From Myxococcota bacterium (GTDB lineage: Bacteria; Myxococcota; XYA12-FULL-58-9; JALHOP01): a DNA stretch of 64,000 nucleotides. The translations under genes were made by a program, and so were the position numbers. Where the stretch lies: NCBI GenBank assembly GCA_022842935.1, contig JALHOP010000010.1, positions 42,144 through 106,143 on the forward strand. The letters are read 5' to 3'. Positions 1 through 8,467 of the stretch are shown one piece after another. The notes under the pieces were generated by a model. The model was not told the origin of the DNA, ran no database searches, and saw nothing but the letters and a program-made list of their open reading frames with translations. Position 1 is the first letter of the stretch. Each line of letters begins with the position of its first letter.

Positions 1-2
1 AG

Positions 3-308
3 CGGGTGCGAGGAAAGACCTGCGAAGCCATGCGCGGCATCATCGAAGAGGCTAACGATACGATGAAGGAGGACATGGAACCCGATGTGCTCGACGCAGC
101 CCTTGTCGCCTCGGCGCAGAAGGTGGAGCACTACGAGATCGCTTCGTACGGCACAGTGATGACGTGGGCGAAACACCTGGGCTTCGACAGGGTTGCCAGG
201 CTACTGAGCGCCACGCTCGATGAGGAGAAGGCGACTGACGTGAAGCTCACGCAGCTCGCCACCAAGGACATCAATGCGAGGGCCGCCAAAGCGGGCATGG
301 CAGCCTGA
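3..308 (+). CDS. DUF892 (YciE/YciF) ferritin-like protein, C-terminal part
   Basis: This is the last ~100 residues of a DUF892 family protein, a four-helix ferritin-like fold linked in other bacteria to stress responses; its biochemical role is not settled. The visible part has the family pattern AxxVEHYEIAxYGT followed by a TWAKHLGF segment and a LLxxTLDEEKxTDxKLT helix, with Glu and His residues typical of the di-iron-like helices. The reading frame stays open to the left edge, so the gene is cut by the window; the first GTG in frame, at 6, is unlikely to be the true start because half the domain would be missing. It stops 74 bases before the next gene's start and is probably transcribed separately. 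Confidence 0.8.
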   Translation, partial: RVRGKTCEAMRGIIEEANDTMKEDMEPDVLDAALVASAQKVEHYEIASYGTVMTWAKHLGFDRVARLLSATLDEEKATDVKLTQLATKDINARAAKAGMAA

Positions 309-382
309 CGCCACGGGCTCAGGGCAAGCTACGCTGCGCACGAGCTAGCGGCTCTTGCGCCACGTTGCCAAAGGGGGATCCG

Positions 383-1207
383 ATGCTCACCACGACGGCA
401 CCCGTCATGCCAGAAGGCGCCCGTGTCGAAGATGCCCTGAGTCCTCACTCGCACGAGTTCTATCACCGCATGCTCGCCGTCCTCCTGGACAGCGGTCTCG
501 GATTTTTGGTCGGCGGAACCTACGCCCTCGAGCACTATGCGGGCATTACACGTCCCAGCAAGGACCTCGACCTATTTGTGCGTGCACGCGACGTCGAACC
601 AGTGCTCGACATCTTGCAACGTCATGGCTGCCGCGTGGAGCTCACCTTCCCACACTGGCTCGGCAAGGCATTCTACGGTGAGGACTTCATCGACATCATC
701 TTCAACGCGGGCAATGGAGTCGCACGGGTGGACGATCGGTGGTTCGCAAACGCGGAGCGCTGCAAGGCTTTCAAGCATGAGCTCATGCTCTGTCCGGCCG
801 AAGAGACCATCTGGAGCAAAGCCTGGGTCATGGAGCGCGAACGCTACGACGGAGCCGATGTAGCGCACATCCTGCGAGCCCGGGCCCACCACCTCGACTG
901 GCCTCGCCTCATCGACCGTTTCGGTGACCACTGGCGCATCCTCGTGTCGCACCTGGTGCTCTTCGGGTTCATCTATCCGGGAGAGCGACACCGCGTACCC
1001 GAGTGGGTCATGCGGACCATGGTCGAGCGTCTCACCGCAGAGAGCAACGAAATCTCGAACGTCGAGCGGGTCTGCCAGGGCACACTCGTGTCGCGCGAGC
1101 AGTACCTCATCGACATCGCTCGCTGGGACTACGCCGACGCACGCCTGGCGAACCGTACGATGACGGAGGCGGACGTGGCTCACTGGACCGCCGCGATTCA
1201 AAAGTAG
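383..1207 (+). CDS. Nucleotidyltransferase-fold protein (AbiEii/MNT-like)
   Basis: A ~274-residue cytoplasmic protein with the N-terminal half of a nucleotidyltransferase fold: GGTYALEHYAG matches the GG[ST] strand-helix motif and SKDLDLFV the D-x-D metal site, as in AbiEii and minimal nucleotidyltransferases. The C-terminal half is helical and not recognised. ATG at 383 is chosen because AAAGGGGG lies 6 bases upstream; a TTG at 365 in the same frame lacks such a site. It ends 18 bases before a metallophosphoesterase with a strong ribosome site, so the two are probably co-transcribed. No cognate antitoxin-like gene is adjacent, so calling it a toxin is not justified; substrate unknown. Confidence 0.7.
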   Translation: MLTTTAPVMPEGARVEDALSPHSHEFYHRMLAVLLDSGLGFLVGGTYALEHYAGITRPSKDLDLFVRARDVEPVLDILQRHGCRVELTFPHWLGKAFYGEDFIDIIFNAGNGVARVDDRWFANAERCKAFKHELMLCPAEETIWSKAWVMERERYDGADVAHILRARAHHLDWPRLIDRFGDHWRILVSHLVLFGFIYPGERHRVPEWVMRTMVERLTAESNEISNVERVCQGTLVSREQYLIDIARWDYADARLANRTMTEADVAHWTAAIQK

Positions 1208-1225
1208 CCAAGGAGGAGTTTAACG

Positions 1226-2068
1226 ATGGCCAGCACTACGTTGCCCCCCGCGCCCGTGCGAGCCACTGCGTCGTTGACGTCCTCACCGTGCGAAGAATCC
1301 CCCAATGACCGCCGTAGCGTACGCAAGCTCCGCATCGGCGCCATCGGTGACACACACTACGCGATGAGCTCGAGTGGTTCGCTGCACCCCTATTTCCAAG
1401 ATCTACGCCGCTACGCAGATGTGTTGCTCCTCTGCGGCGACCTCACGGACCACGGTCTACCGGACGAGGCGAAGGCGCTGGCCGTCGACCTCTCCGCTGT
1501 CCGACTGCCGATGGTCGCAGTCCTAGGCAATCACGACTACGAGGCCGGCAAAGCGGACGAGGTGGCGAACATCATCCGCAACGCTGGCGTCGAGGTACTC
1601 GACGGCGATGCCATCATGATCGGCGGTGTCGGTTTTGCTGGGGTCAAGGGCTTCGGTGGAGGGTTCGACCGCCACATGCTGCAGCCCTGGGGCGAAACCG
1701 GCGTGAAGGACTTCGCGCGCGCCGCGGTCGAAGAAGCTCTGAAGCTCGATAGTGCTCTTGCCAAGGTTCGCTCGCCGCACCGCATCGTGCTCATGCACTA
1801 CGGCCCCGTGCGCGGCACCTCGGAGGGAGAGCCACCTGAAATCTTCCCTTTCCTGGGCTCGAGTCGCCTGGAGGAACCCTGCAATCGCTACGCCGCCACC
1901 TTCGTCGTCCACGGCCACGTCCACCGTGGCGCGCCCGAGGCAACGACGAGCACGGGGATCCCTGTTTACAACGTCGCGCTACCGCTCTTGCGACGTCTCT
2001 ATCCCGATGGGCCCGCCCTGAAGGTCATCGAGATCGATGTCGCACGTGAGTCGACGACAGCCGGTTGA
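1226..2068 (+). CDS. Calcineurin-like metallophosphoesterase
   Basis: A 280-residue dinuclear-metal phosphoesterase. The full metal-binding set is visible in order: GDTHY (~residues 40-44), GDLTDHG (~71-77), GNHDYE (~101-106), an isolated His in LMHYGP (~190) and HGHVHRG near 229. After a poorly conserved ~30-residue leader, the domain starts at KLRIGAIGDTHY. The start at 1226 is supported by AAGGAGGAG at 1210-1218. Substrate is not predictable from sequence; family members act on phosphoproteins, nucleotides or nucleic acids. It follows the nucleotidyltransferase-like gene at 18 bases and precedes the polyketide operon by 42 bases, so read-through into that operon is possible. Confidence 0.85.
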   Translation: MASTTLPPAPVRATASLTSSPCEESPNDRRSVRKLRIGAIGDTHYAMSSSGSLHPYFQDLRRYADVLLLCGDLTDHGLPDEAKALAVDLSAVRLPMVAVLGNHDYEAGKADEVANIIRNAGVEVLDGDAIMIGGVGFAGVKGFGGGFDRHMLQPWGETGVKDFARAAVEEALKLDSALAKVRSPHRIVLMHYGPVRGTSEGEPPEIFPFLGSSRLEEPCNRYAATFVVHGHVHRGAPEATTSTGIPVYNVALPLLRRLYPDGPALKVIEIDVARESTTAG

Positions 2069-2110
2069 TTTGCGGAGAACGAGCCCTTAGCTTGCGCGCG
2101 GGGTACCTCC

Positions 2111-3157
2111 ATGAAGATCAGCGCGGTGGGCGTAGGTTTCCCGGCGCATTACTACGATCAGGCGACGCTCATCGACGCGGCAAAGCGTATGTGGAGCGGT
2201 CGGTTCTTTAACCCGGCACGCCTGACACAGCTGCAGGAGAACGTCCTCGTCGGTGGACGGCACCTCGCGCTCCCCATCGAACGCTACGGTGAGCTACAGG
2301 GGTTCGGCGCTGCCAACGACGCCTACATCGAGGTCGCCACCGAGGTTGGCGAGGCAGCGCTCCGCGACGCCCTCAGCGCCGCCAAGCTCGCACCGCGCGA
2401 CATCGATCACCTGTTTTTCGTGTCCGTCACAGGCATCGCGACGCCGTCGATCGATGCCCGTCTGGTCAATCGCCTCGGCCTGCGCAGCGACGTCAAACGA
2501 ACGCCGATCTTTGGACTCGGCTGTGTCGCGGGTGCCGCGGGGGTCGCGCGCGCCGCTGACTACGTCAAGGCTTACCCGGACCAAGTTGCCGCGTTGGTGT
2601 CGGTCGAGCTGTGTAGCCTGACCCTGCAACGCGACGACCTGTCGATTGCAAACCTGATCGCGAGCGGCCTCTTCGGCGACGGTGGCGCCGCTGTCCTGAT
2701 CGCCGGAGCGGACACAACCCGACAAGGCCCCCGCATCGTCGCCAGCCGCTCGGTGTTCTATCCCGACACCGAAGAGGTCATGGGCTGGCGGCTAACGAGC
2801 GAGGGCTTCCGTGTCGTGCTGTCGCCGGAGGTACCAGCGATGACCCGCCATCTGCGCGGTGACGCTGAACGTTTTCTCGCCGCGCACGGCCTGACTCTCG
2901 CCGACATCTCTCGCTTCGTCTGCCACTCTGGCGGCCCCAAGGTCCTCGCGGGCGTAGAAGAGGCTTTCGGACTATCGCGGGACAAGCTTGCCCTCTCGTG
3001 GAAGTCCCTTGCCGAGGTCGGAAATCTTTCTAGTGCTTCCGTACTCCTGGTCCTGCGTGACACGCTAGCCGACACGCGTATCGCTCCGGGTAGCTACGGT
3101 CTCATGATCGCGATGGGCCCCGGCTTTTGCTCGGAGCTGGTGCTGTTGCAATGGTGA
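2111..3157 (+). CDS. Type III polyketide synthase (chalcone/stilbene synthase family)
   Basis: A 348-residue ketosynthase-like enzyme that extends an acyl starter with malonyl-CoA and cyclises the chain into an alkylresorcinol or alkylpyrone. The catalytic triad is visible: Cys138 in FGLGCVAGAAG, His272 in FVCHSGGPK and Asn305 in AEVGNLSSAS. Length is standard for bacterial members. It is the first gene of an operon in which the next four genes overlap by 4-7 bases: methyltransferase, ACP, fatty acyl-AMP ligase, FAD oxidoreductase. The type III PKS / methyltransferase / flavoenzyme trio matches the logic of the Streptomyces srsABC phenolic-lipid operon (family knowledge); the ACP and ligase suggest a dedicated fatty-acid starter (inference). 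Ring type cannot be read from the sequence. Confidence 0.92.
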   Translation: MKISAVGVGFPAHYYDQATLIDAAKRMWSGRFFNPARLTQLQENVLVGGRHLALPIERYGELQGFGAANDAYIEVATEVGEAALRDALSAAKLAPRDIDHLFFVSVTGIATPSIDARLVNRLGLRSDVKRTPIFGLGCVAGAAGVARAADYVKAYPDQVAALVSVELCSLTLQRDDLSIANLIASGLFGDGGAAVLIAGADTTRQGPRIVASRSVFYPDTEEVMGWRLTSEGFRVVLSPEVPAMTRHLRGDAERFLAAHGLTLADISRFVCHSGGPKVLAGVEEAFGLSRDKLALSWKSLAEVGNLSSASVLLVLRDTLADTRIAPGSYGLMIAMGPGFCSELVLLQW

Positions 3158-3696
3158 TTGCCTACCTGGTCCTTATCGCGGCTGTGGCGTGCGAGCGCCT
3201 CTTCGAGCTAGCCCTGAGCCGCCGTCACGCGCGCGCCGCTTTCGCCCGCGGCGGCGTCGAATTCGGAGCGGGTCACTTCCGCGTCATGAGCATCATGCAC
3301 ACGGCGTTCCTCGTCGCGTGTGCCCTCGAGGTCGTACTGCTCGAGCGTGCCTTTCTGCCCTGGCTCGGCTGGCCTGCCTTGGGGCTAGTCGCTGGTGCGC
3401 AAGCGTTGCGCTATTGGGCCATCGTCGCACTCGCTGACCGGTGGAACGTGCGCGTGATCGTGGTCCCGGGTGAACCAGCAGTGCGCCGAGGCCCCTACCG
3501 CTTCCTGCGCCACCCAAACTACCTCGCGGTCGTCATCGAGATGGCGGCGTTACCGCTCGTGCACGGAGCCTATTTGACCGCTATCGCGTTCAGCGTGGCC
3601 AATGCCGTGGTCCTCGGGGTACGTATTCGCTGCGAGGAGCAGGCGTTGCGCACACACTGTGCCTATGACGAACGTTTTGCGCGGAGAGCATCGTGA
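3151..3696 (+). CDS. Isoprenylcysteine carboxyl methyltransferase-like membrane protein
   Basis: A ~181-residue integral membrane protein with four to five hydrophobic segments and the family's C-terminal signature GPYRFLRHPNYLAVVIE, followed by RCEEQALR. ICMT-type enzymes use SAM at the membrane; those encoded beside type III polyketide synthases methylate the alkylpyrone or alkylresorcinol hydroxyl (established for SrsB- and BpsB-type proteins). The ATG at 3151 overlaps the synthase stop by 7 bases, indicating translational coupling; an in-frame start 24 bases earlier would overlap more and adds no conserved sequence. The GTGA at its end overlaps the ACP start. O-methylation of the polyketide is the likely role. 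Confidence 0.85.
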   Translation: MVIAYLVLIAAVACERLFELALSRRHARAAFARGGVEFGAGHFRVMSIMHTAFLVACALEVVLLERAFLPWLGWPALGLVAGAQALRYWAIVALADRWNVRVIVVPGEPAVRRGPYRFLRHPNYLAVVIEMAALPLVHGAYLTAIAFSVANAVVLGVRIRCEEQALRTHCAYDERFARRAS

Positions 3697-3935
3697 CCGA
3701 AGGCGATATCTTCCACGGCGTCAGCGAGCTCGTCATCAAGACCATGAAGCGCGAGGTCGAGCTTTCGATGACGACTGATTTTCGACGCGACCTGCAGCTC
3801 GATTCGCTGAAGCTGTTGGAGCTGGTCGTCGCCATCGAGGACCGTTTCGAGGTCTGCCTCGATCCCAGCGACGAAGCGGCGCTCGTCACGGTCGGGGATG
3901 TCGTTCGCTTTCTGGCCACGCGAGTGTCGAAGTGA
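3693..3935 (+). CDS. Acyl carrier protein
   Basis: An 80-residue stand-alone carrier protein. The phosphopantetheine attachment serine is Ser38 in LQLDSLKLLEL, the standard DSL motif, followed by an acidic helix VVAIEDRFEV. Its GTG start shares GTGA with the stop of the methyltransferase, and its own stop overlaps the start of the adenylating enzyme, so the proteins should be made in linked amounts. Placed directly before a fatty acyl-AMP ligase, it is most likely the acceptor of the activated fatty acid and the donor of the starter to the type III synthase (inference from gene order). A phosphopantetheinyl transferase is not seen in the window. Confidence 0.9.
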   Translation: MTEGDIFHGVSELVIKTMKREVELSMTTDFRRDLQLDSLKLLELVVAIEDRFEVCLDPSDEAALVTVGDVVRFLATRVSK

Positions 3936-5650
3936 AAACCCTTGCCGATGTGTTGACGCGCGCGGCGGCGTCACCGCAGGCCGTGACCTTCATCGATGCG
4001 CGCGGCGGTGAGGAGCGTGTCGCGTACGTCGCCGTGGCCGATCGCGCCCGTGCTGCCGCCGCCATGTTACGCAAGCATGGTGTCGAGCCACAGGAGCGTG
4101 TCGGCATCATCCTCCCTACGAGCATCGGCTTCTTTGACGCGTTCTTCGGGTGCATCATCGCCGGCGCCGTGCCCGTGCCGCTCTATCCGCCGACGCGGCT
4201 CGGGCGGCTCGACGAATATCACGAACGTACAGCTCAAATGTTGCGTTCGGTCGATGCCAAGCTCGTCATCACTGACGGCCGCGCCGGTAAGGTGATCGGC
4301 AACACCATGCTTGCGGCACAACCGGCGCGCGGGTGGCTCGACGTCCGCGAGCTGACACGCGACATGGTCGCGGTGATGCGTCCCACGCTCGGCGAAGACG
4401 ATATCGCCTTCGTTCAGTTCTCGTCCGGTACGACCGGAGCGCCCAAGCCCATCGTCTTGACGCACAGGCAGATCCTCTCGAACGTAACGGCGATCTTAGG
4501 CGCCATCGACGAGGCTTATCCGCTCGCGGCGCCCGAACGCCACAGCTGCGTGAGCTGGTTGCCGCTCTACCACGACATGGGGCTCATAGGCTGTGTCCTT
4601 GCCGCTTTAGCGTACCCAGGCGAGCTAACCCTGCTGGGGCCAGAGACCTTCGTTACCGACCCGGTGCGTTGGCTGCGAACCATATCGGAGAAGCGCGCAA
4701 CCATCAGCGCAGCTCCGAGCTTCGCTTATTCGCTATGCCTCGAGCGCATCGACGAGACTGAGCTCGTCGGGGTGAACCTGTCTTCGTGGCGCGTGGGCCT
4801 GAACGGTGCCGAGCCGGTAGCGCCGGCTGTCATGACCCGTTTCAGTGAGCGTTTTGCCCGTCGCGGCTTGCGCCCCGAGACCCTGACGCCAGTTTATGGG
4901 CTTGCCGAGGCGACGCTCGCGGTCACCTTCAGCGATCTCAAAGGAAAATGGAGCGTATCGCGCTTCGATACGCAAAAGCTTGCGGGTGAGGGAGTCGCTG
5001 TTCCCGACGAAGAGGGCATGCAGCTTGTCGCCCTCGGTCGGCCGTTGCCTTCGATACAGCTCCGCATCGCCAGCGAGGACGGTGTCGGGCTCGCGGAGAA
5101 TACGCTGGGCCGCATCCAGATTCGTGGCCCGTCGGTGACGCGCGGCTACCTCGGTGAGCCACCGCGCGCCGTCGACGCCTGGCTCGACACCGGGGACACG
5201 GGCTTCATCCACGGCGGCGAGCTCTTCGTTTACGGCCGCACGAAAGACATCATCGTCCTGCGTGGCCGCAAATATGCACCCCAAGACATCGAACACGCGG
5301 TGAGCGCCGTCCCGGGAGTCCGCGCTGGCTGCGTCGCGGCGGTCGGAATCACCGGCCCCGAGGGTGAAGAGCTTCACGTGTTCGTCGAGCACGCGCGCGG
5401 CAAGACCATCGACGAGGCGGCCGTACGTGACGCCATCGGCTCCGCCACGGGGTTCAACGAGCTGCGCGTCGTGGTGCTAGAACCTGGGACGCTACCGCGG
5501 ACATCGAGTGGCAAGATTTCGCGATCCGACACGGCGCGACGCTTCCGTGCAGGGACTTTGACCCCGCCGGCCCCCCTTTCGATGCTAAAGCTCGGCATCA
5601 CCGCCCTGCGCTCGAAGCTCGCAATGGTGAAGACACGGAGTGGCACGTGA
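3932..5650 (+). CDS. Fatty acyl-AMP ligase (FAAL)
   Basis: A 572-residue member of the ANL adenylating superfamily. Visible motifs: the A3 P-loop FSSGTTGAPKPIVLTH (~163-178), the A5-like YGLAEATLAVTFS, TGDTGF and GRTKDIIVLRGRKYAPQDIE at the hinge, and LPRTSSGKISR near the end with the adenylation lysine. GRKYAPQDIE and YGLAEATLAV are typical of FAALs, which transfer acyl-AMP to a carrier protein rather than to CoA; I did not align the FAAL-specific insertion, so acyl-CoA ligase remains a weaker alternative. The GTG start overlaps the ACP stop by 4 bases. Predicted role: activate a free fatty acid and load it on the adjacent ACP as starter for the type III polyketide synthase. Confidence 0.88.
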   Translation: MKTLADVLTRAAASPQAVTFIDARGGEERVAYVAVADRARAAAAMLRKHGVEPQERVGIILPTSIGFFDAFFGCIIAGAVPVPLYPPTRLGRLDEYHERTAQMLRSVDAKLVITDGRAGKVIGNTMLAAQPARGWLDVRELTRDMVAVMRPTLGEDDIAFVQFSSGTTGAPKPIVLTHRQILSNVTAILGAIDEAYPLAAPERHSCVSWLPLYHDMGLIGCVLAALAYPGELTLLGPETFVTDPVRWLRTISEKRATISAAPSFAYSLCLERIDETELVGVNLSSWRVGLNGAEPVAPAVMTRFSERFARRGLRPETLTPVYGLAEATLAVTFSDLKGKWSVSRFDTQKLAGEGVAVPDEEGMQLVALGRPLPSIQLRIASEDGVGLAENTLGRIQIRGPSVTRGYLGEPPRAVDAWLDTGDTGFIHGGELFVYGRTKDIIVLRGRKYAPQDIEHAVSAVPGVRAGCVAAVGITGPEGEELHVFVEHARGKTIDEAAVRDAIGSATGFNELRVVVLEPGTLPRTSSGKISRSDTARRFRAGTLTPPAPLSMLKLGITALRSKLAMVKTRSGT

Positions 5651-6759
5651 GGCCGTTGCTCGTCGTCGGGGCCGGCCCGGTCGGCCTCGCGGTCGCTATC
5701 GCGGCACGCCTCCGTGGTATCGCTTGCATCGTCATCGATCGACGTGAGCCGCCCTGTGACAAAGCCTGCGGCGAAGGGTTGCTACCGCACGGTCTGAAGG
5801 AGCTGGCGGAGCTGGGTGTCAAGCCACCGATCGCGCACCCCTTCGTGGGCATTCGCTACATCGACGGGGAAAGGACCGCTGCGGCGAGTTTCCCTGAACC
5901 CGCCCTCGGCGTACGCCGTATCGTGCTCTCAGAGACCCTGCTGCGCCGCGCCAAAGAAGTCGGCTGCGATGTCCGCTTTGGCGTATCGGCAACCGAGCTG
6001 CGCGACCAGCGTGACCACGTGGTCTTGACCACGAGCGACGGCGAGATCGAAGGCAGACTGCTGGTCGGAGCGGATGGCTTACACAGCAAGGTCCGCGAGC
6101 TCGCCGGCATCGAGGTGCGTCCAGGGCCGTTTCCCCGCTACGGGGCGCGTCGGCACTACGCCATCCGCCCCTGGTCCGACCACGTCGATGTTCACTGGCA
6201 CGACACGTGCGAAGCTTACGTGACGCCAGTGGCGAGCAACTGTGTCGGTGTCGCAATCATCAGCCACGGAAAGCTCGTCTCGTTCGACGAGGCGCTCGAG
6301 CGTTTCCCCGCCCTCACCGCCCGCTTGGCTCACGCCGAGATCGTATCGCCGCTGCGCGGAGCGGGACCCTTTCATCAACGCGTCGAGAGCCGGCACCTTG
6401 GTCATGTGGCGCTCGTCGGCGATGCGGCGGGCTACGTCGACGCGCTAACGGGTGAAGGTCTGTCGATAGGGTTTGCTTGTGCGCGCGCTCTCGTGGACGT
6501 CGTCGCGCGTGACCAGCCACTCGCGGTCTACGAGCAACACTACCGACGCCTAACGCGGGGCTACTATCGTACCACCCGACTCATGCTCGCCTTGGCGCGC
6601 CGCCCAGCCCTGCGCCGCCAGGCGATCAAGGTCCTCTCGCGCACGCCCCGCGTGTTCGCCGCGCTGCTCGCCATGCACGCAGGCTATCCGATGACCCGCA
6701 GCACGTTGCTTGGTCGCAAATCATCGTCCTCGATTTCCCGGCTCGTTGGCACATCATAG
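5647..6759 (+). CDS. FAD-dependent oxidoreductase (geranylgeranyl reductase / aromatic hydroxylase type)
   Basis: A 370-residue flavoprotein with an N-terminal Rossmann motif VVGAGPVGLAVAIAAR (~6-21), the CDKACGEGLLPHG segment usual in geranylgeranyl-reductase-like enzymes, VGADGLHSKVRE around 140 and the second FAD motif HVALVGDAAGYVDALTGEG around 260. The GTG start overlaps the ligase stop by 4 bases, making it the last gene of the lipid operon. In the related srs pathway a flavoprotein hydroxylates the methylated alkylresorcinol, giving a hydroquinone that oxidises to a quinone; a similar job is likely here but is inferred from context. Reduction of an acyl chain is the alternative. Its last 76 bases overlap, on the opposite strand, the end of the next gene. 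Confidence 0.85.
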   Translation: MRPLLVVGAGPVGLAVAIAARLRGIACIVIDRREPPCDKACGEGLLPHGLKELAELGVKPPIAHPFVGIRYIDGERTAAASFPEPALGVRRIVLSETLLRRAKEVGCDVRFGVSATELRDQRDHVVLTTSDGEIEGRLLVGADGLHSKVRELAGIEVRPGPFPRYGARRHYAIRPWSDHVDVHWHDTCEAYVTPVASNCVGVAIISHGKLVSFDEALERFPALTARLAHAEIVSPLRGAGPFHQRVESRHLGHVALVGDAAGYVDALTGEGLSIGFACARALVDVVARDQPLAVYEQHYRRLTRGYYRTTRLMLALARRPALRRQAIKVLSRTPRVFAALLAMHAGYPMTRSTLLGRKSSSSISRLVGTS

Positions 6760-7322
6760 GTCGCGAGGAGCTCGACGTTCGACGTCGGGGCGTACGCTCG
6801 CCTGGGATCACCGACGAGCACAGTGGCGCCTCGACGGGCCAACTCTCGAAACCAGCGCGTCCCCGCTTCGGCGAGCGGCCGCTCGTAGAAGACGTCGCCA
6901 GCCAAGACGACGTCGTAGCCCGTGAGGTCCTCGCCGACGACATCGCGTAAGGCGACTTCGAGTGTGACCGCGTTGAGCGCCGCGTTTAGACGCGCGGCTT
7001 GGGCAGCAAACGGGTCGAGCTCGCTCGCGCCGATATGGAGCGCGCCGGCCTTCGCCGCCGCGATCGCGACGAGGCCAGAGCCGGTCGCGAAATCGAAGAC
7101 GCGGCGCCCGCGCACGACCTCGGGATGGTCGAGAATGTAGCGCGCGAGTCCTTGGCCACCGGCCCAAGCAAAGGCCCAGAACGGCGGGGGCATGTCTTCG
7201 GAAGCAAGGACAGCCGCCGTCGACCGCCAAAGCGGTGTCAACTCGGTGGCAAGATGCAAGCGTAGCTCGGGGACGAGCCCAGGCGATGCAGTCGCGGTGT
7301 TCGCGACGATGAATGCGCACAT
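6684..7322 (-). CDS. Class I SAM methyltransferase, ETFB-lysine methyltransferase (METTL20)-like
   Basis: A 212-residue seven-beta-strand methyltransferase. PPPFWAFAWAGGQGLARYIL precedes motif I VFDFATGSGLVAIAAAKAGA and the acidic ASELDPFA, followed by VVLAGDVFYE, the order found in nicotinamide-N-methyltransferase-like and ETFB-lysine methyltransferases that modify electron-transfer flavoprotein or ribosomal proteins. ATG at 7322 is chosen because the conserved region begins soon after; the frame extends upstream only into poorly conserved sequence overlapping the neighbour. It lies 23 bases after the minus-strand iron-sulfur gene and may share its transcript. The 3' end overlaps the flavoprotein gene on the other strand by 76 bases. 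The protein substrate is inferred from family only. Confidence 0.78.
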   Translation of the reverse strand: MCAFIVANTATASPGLVPELRLHLATELTPLWRSTAAVLASEDMPPPFWAFAWAGGQGLARYILDHPEVVRGRRVFDFATGSGLVAIAAAKAGALHIGASELDPFAAQAARLNAALNAVTLEVALRDVVGEDLTGYDVVLAGDVFYERPLAEAGTRWFRELARRGATVLVGDPRRAYAPTSNVELLATYDVPTSREIEDDDLRPSNVLRVIG

Positions 7323-7345
7323 GGCGTCGGGAGAGCGCCGCACGG

Positions 7346-8449
7346 CTACGTGATGATGGGCAGGCTTGCGCGCCCCGGACCGCGTCGCACGGCTTCCTGT
7401 GGATCGTTGCGGGTGACGTTCTCGAGCGTCAGGACGCCACGCGGGCAGACCTCGGCACACATGCCACAGCCCACGCAGGAAGCGCGGGTGAAGCTCTGGT
7501 TGGTTTGGGCGTAGCTGCGCACGTCGATACCCATCTCGCAGTACTTCGAGCAAAGACCGCACGAGATGCACATGTCTTTCTTCACGCGAATGCGAAAGCG
7601 CCCGATTTTCTGAACCAGTCCGAGCATCGCCGCCATCGGGCAGAAGTTACGGCACCAGATGCGCGTGCCCCCGATGGGGTACAGACCAACGCCGATGACG
7701 CCGGAGAGGACTGCGCCGACGACGAGACCGTAGATCTCGCGATATTGGCCCGCGACCGCGACGATGGGTGACTCCTCGGGCAGCAACGCGGACCCAATCG
7801 CCAGCGCCGTCGCGAGCAAGGCGGCGATCAGCACGGTGTGAATCGCGACCTTCTCGAAGCGCCATGACGTCGTGCTTTTCGAGCTCAGGTGGCGGAATGG
7901 TTCACCGGCCGTGTTTGCGAGACCGCCACAGCCGCACACCCAGGAGCAATACCAGCGTTTACCGAAGAAGACGCCCAGTACCGGCACCATCACGAGCGCA
8001 CCGACAACGCTATAGACGACGTACGGCCATGGCAGACTGGTGATGCTATCGGGATAGAAGTAGTCGATCTTCAGCGGCCACAGATAGCTGAAGTAGTACT
8101 CTGGCTGCCCCGCCTGCTTGAGCATCTGTGGGACGCTGAAGCCGAGGGTAACCTGGACGACCATGACCACGGTCGTGCGGACTACTTGGTAGCGGTTGTG
8201 CCGGTACTTCCAGAGCATCCAGCAGCCACCGAGCACGATCGCCAGGCTATACAAAGCGCCATAGAGAACCCACTTGCTCGACAGGCCGAGTCTCTCGGCC
8301 CACGGAGAGAAGAGGTCGGGGACGCCGTATTGGCCGCCGAAATAGAGAACGACGTAGAACGTGAAGATCACGGCCGAAAGCGCCCAGGCAGTGACGCCCC
8401 GGTGAGTGACATCGTGGAGTAGCCAGCCACGCACTCCAGCCTTACGCAT
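7346..8449 (-). CDS. NapH/CcoG-like membrane-bound 4Fe-4S protein
   Basis: A 367-residue polytopic membrane protein with a C-terminal ferredoxin domain. Several hydrophobic segments lie in the first ~270 residues, interrupted by WYCSWVCGCGG and WCRNFCPMAA, the CxxxCP-type membrane-edge motifs of NapH/NosR/CcoG proteins. Two full 4Fe-4S motifs follow: CISCGLCSKYCE and CVGCGMCAEVCP. The N-terminal flavin-binding domain of NosR is absent. It begins 18 bases after an FAD-dependent reductase, so the two likely form an electron-transfer unit passing electrons between NAD(P)H or the quinone pool and an unidentified acceptor; no nitrate, nitrite or nitrous-oxide reductase is nearby. The final partner is unknown. 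Confidence 0.82.
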   Translation of the reverse strand: MRKAGVRGWLLHDVTHRGVTAWALSAVIFTFYVVLYFGGQYGVPDLFSPWAERLGLSSKWVLYGALYSLAIVLGGCWMLWKYRHNRYQVVRTTVVMVVQVTLGFSVPQMLKQAGQPEYYFSYLWPLKIDYFYPDSITSLPWPYVVYSVVGALVMVPVLGVFFGKRWYCSWVCGCGGLANTAGEPFRHLSSKSTTSWRFEKVAIHTVLIAALLATALAIGSALLPEESPIVAVAGQYREIYGLVVGAVLSGVIGVGLYPIGGTRIWCRNFCPMAAMLGLVQKIGRFRIRVKKDMCISCGLCSKYCEMGIDVRSYAQTNQSFTRASCVGCGMCAEVCPRGVLTLENVTRNDPQEAVRRGPGRASLPIIT

Positions 8450-8467
8450 GGGCAGGACTCCCGAGCT

